From: an uncultured Paracoccaceae bacterium
GTDB lineage: Bacteria; Pseudomonadota; Alphaproteobacteria; Rhodobacterales; Rhodobacteraceae
DNA length: 64,000 nt
Direction of reading: 5' to 3'
NCBI GenBank assembly: GCA_937864535.1
Contig: CALMJS010000025.1
Coordinates: 44,695-108,694 of the forward strand
Shown here: piece after piece, positions 62,457-64,000 of the stretch
Layout: each line of letters opens with the position of its first letter
Position numbering within the stretch: the first letter of the stretch is position 1
The notes under the pieces: generated by a model
Seen by the model: the letters and a program-made list of their open reading frames with translations, nothing else
What the model was told of the DNA's origin: nothing
Databases searched by the model: none
Made by a program: the position numbers and the translations under genes

Positions 62457-63935
62457 TTACCACCACTTGTCCGGTTTGGCTACAAAGCCCGCCGCACCCT
62501 CTAACGTATAGGCGATGTTCAGCAGATCAGCCTCTTCCCACGGACGGCCAATCAGCTGCAGCCCCAGCGGCAGCCCGTTGGCAGCCAGTCCGGTCGGCAC
62601 CGCCACACCCGGCAACCCCGCGAGGTTCAAGGTCACCGTGAACACGTCGTTGAGATACATTTCGACCGGATTTGCGTCCGACACTTCGCCCAGACCAAAG
62701 GCCGGAGAGGGCGTTGCGGGGGCGAGGATCGCATCCACACCCTCGGCAAAGGCCAGTTCAAAGTCGCGCTTGATCAAGCTGCGGACCTTGCGGGCGCGGT
62801 TGTAGTAGGCGTCGTAGAACCCGGCCGAGAGCACATAGGTCCCGACCATGATCCGGCGCTGCACTTCGTGTCCAAAACCTTCGGCGCGGGTTTTCTCGTA
62901 GAGGTCGTTGATCCCGTCACCGGCCGACAGTTTGGCGCGGTGGCCGAACCGCACGCCGTCATAGCGCGCGAGGTTCGACGAGGCCTCTGCCGGGGCGATC
63001 ACATAGTAGGTCGGCAGGGCGTATTTGGTGTGCGGCAGCGAAATATCGACGACCTTGGCCCCGGCGTCGCGCAGCATGGCCGCGCCTTCTTCCCACAGGC
63101 GCGTGACGTCATCGTTCAGCCCGTCGAGCCGGTATTCACGCGGAATACCGATGGTCTTGCCCTTGATGTCGCCGGTCAGCGCGGCTTCGAAATCCGGCAC
63201 AGCGATATCGGCGCTGGTCGAATCCTTCATGTCGTGGCCTGCTATCGACGACAGCATGATCGCGCTGTCGCGCACCGTCTTGGTCATCGGCCCCGCCTGA
63301 TCGAGCGAGGAGGCATAGGCCACGATGCCCCAGCGCGACACACGGCCATAGGTCGGCTTGATCCCGACAGTGCCGGTAAAGGCTGCAGGCTGGCGGATCG
63401 AGCCGCCGGTATCGGTCCCCGTCGCCCCGAGGCAGAGGTCCGCCGCAACCGCCGCCGCAGAGCCGCCGGAGGAGCCCCCGGGGGTCAGATTGCGGTCGTC
63501 GATTTTCCACGGGTTGATGGCCGGGCCATAGACCGAGGTCTCGTTCGAGGACCCCATGGCGAATTCGTCCATGTTCAACTTGCCCAGCATCACCGCGCCA
63601 TCGGCAAACAGCTTGGATGTGACAGTCGATTCATACTCGGGCTTGAACCCTGCCAGAATGCCAGAGGCCGCCTGGGACGGAACGCCCTTGGTGCAGAACA
63701 AATCCTTGATCCCCAAGGGGATACCGCTCAGGGCCGCAGCATCCGCATATCCGCGCGCATCGGCCGCACGCGCCTGTTCCAGCGCGATTTCGGGTGTCTT
63801 GTGCACAAAGGCGTTCAGCTGCCCCTGCCCTTCGATGGCGGCCAGACAGGCTTCGGTCAGGGCGACAGAGGTGATTTCCCCCGCCTTGAGCGCATCACGC
63901 GCGGCGGCAATCGTCAGTTTGTTCAGGTCGGTCAT
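62457..63935 (-). CDS. gatA: aspartyl/glutamyl-tRNA amidotransferase subunit A
   Basis: Amidase subunit of GatCAB, which converts Glu-tRNA(Gln) and Asp-tRNA(Asn) to the correct amides. The 492-residue protein has the amidase-signature triad: Lys77 in PLGIKDLF, Ser155 in [10 protein letters not shown] and Ser179 in GTDTGGSIR. Standard length and start. It overlaps the gatC stop by one base. gatB is not in the window. Confidence 0.97.
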   Translation of the reverse strand: MTDLNKLTIAAARDALKAGEITSVALTEACLAAIEGQGQLNAFVHKTPEIALEQARAADARGYADAAALSGIPLGIKDLFCTKGVPSQAASGILAGFKPEYESTVTSKLFADGAVMLGKLNMDEFAMGSSNETSVYGPAINPWKIDDRNLTPGGSSGGSAAAVAADLCLGATGTDTGGSIRQPAAFTGTVGIKPTYGRVSRWGIVAYASSLDQAGPMTKTVRDSAIMLSSIAGHDMKDSTSADIAVPDFEAALTGDIKGKTIGIPREYRLDGLNDDVTRLWEEGAAMLRDAGAKVVDISLPHTKYALPTYYVIAPAEASSNLARYDGVRFGHRAKLSAGDGINDLYEKTRAEGFGHEVQRRIMVGTYVLSAGFYDAYYNRARKVRSLIKRDFELAFAEGVDAILAPATPSPAFGLGEVSDANPVEMYLNDVFTVTLNLAGLPGVAVPTGLAANGLPLGLQLIGRPWEEADLLNIAYTLEGAAGFVAKPDKWW

Positions 63936-64000
63936 TATTCCACCACCTTCGGCACGGCAAAGAACCCTTCACGCGCATCGGGCGCGTTTTTCAGCACGGC
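63935..64000 (-). CDS. gatC: GatC, 3' end only (gene continues past the window)
   Basis: The last 66 bases encode [21 protein letters not shown] and stop, read in parts; this is the conserved GatC C-terminus with the [15 protein letters not shown] end that wraps GatA. TAATG couples it to gatA. The 5' part lies beyond the end of the sequence. Confidence 0.88.
   Translation of the reverse strand, partial: AVLKNAPDAREGFFAVPKVVE

Overview
The window is GC-rich and densely coded, with no phage, transposon, CRISPR array or rRNA. Gene content and order point to the chromosome of an alphaproteobacterium of the Rhodobacterales (Roseobacter group). Supporting signs are the hisB-hisH-hisA-hisF-hisE cluster, hflK-hflC-degP, DUF2842 beside purA, secG-pyrG, a LysR regulator divergent from a DUF1127 gene, and many 1- to 4-base stop/start overlaps. 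The species cannot be named from the sequence. All calls come from reading motifs and reading frames; no database search was run.

Layout. 0.1-4.1 kb: histidine operon (hisB, hisH, a 102-codon gene, hisA, hisF, hisE) with a reverse-strand DUF2147 gene inside it. 4.1-9.5 kb: YjdM-like zinc ribbon, a glycosyltransferase-like protein, tRNA-Tyr, rlmB, a CoA-binding protein, O-acetylhomoserine sulfhydrylase behind a hairpin that covers its ribosome site, and a SIMPL protein. 9.7-14.2 kb: a large single-pass envelope protein of unknown role and a Kef-type antiporter. 14.2-17.7 kb: divergent cobT/cobS, a VCBS-repeat protein, an adrenodoxin-type ferredoxin and a peptidoglycan-binding lipoprotein. 17.8-23.8 kb: degP, hflC/hflK, glutathione reductase, rpiA. 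23.9-30.1 kb: a glutathione S-transferase and serine dehydratase, a V4R/MetOD1-like sensor coupled to a hybrid histidine kinase, a DMT exporter and thiamine pyrophosphokinase. 30.2-38.4 kb: an acidic repeat-rich protein, DUF2842, purA, GNAT, secG, pyrG, rlmJ and a TerB-like protein.

38.5-48.4 kb is the main accessory block: a polar amino-acid or amine ABC transporter, then two glutamine-synthetase-like ligases flanking a class I amidotransferase, an 83-residue unknown, a PuuB-like FAD oxidase and a DegT-family aminotransferase. It resembles a gamma-glutamyl-amine (polyamine) catabolic route, but the substrate is not proven. 48.5-53.6 kb: 5-formyl-THF cyclo-ligase with MgtE, and convergent guanine and 8-oxoguanine deaminases. 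53.7-58.3 kb: a Bax-inhibitor-like protein, DUF1127/LysR, a quinone oxidoreductase, an XRE regulator behind a long structured leader, and histidinol-phosphatase hisN, which supplies a histidine step missing from the main operon. 58.4-64 kb: a small SWIM zinc-finger protein, rpmG, a HisKA_2 histidine kinase, RNase P RNA (rnpB), an AmpD-type amidase, an excalibur lipoprotein, gatA and the 3' end of gatC.

The least explained signals are regulatory. A dispersed 3'-end element (TTTCATCTTTCC, then AAATACC, then a GC palindrome) occurs at least five times, each time with the same orientation relative to the gene that has just ended. The metY hairpin, the XRE leader and the sensor/kinase pair are the other main leads.
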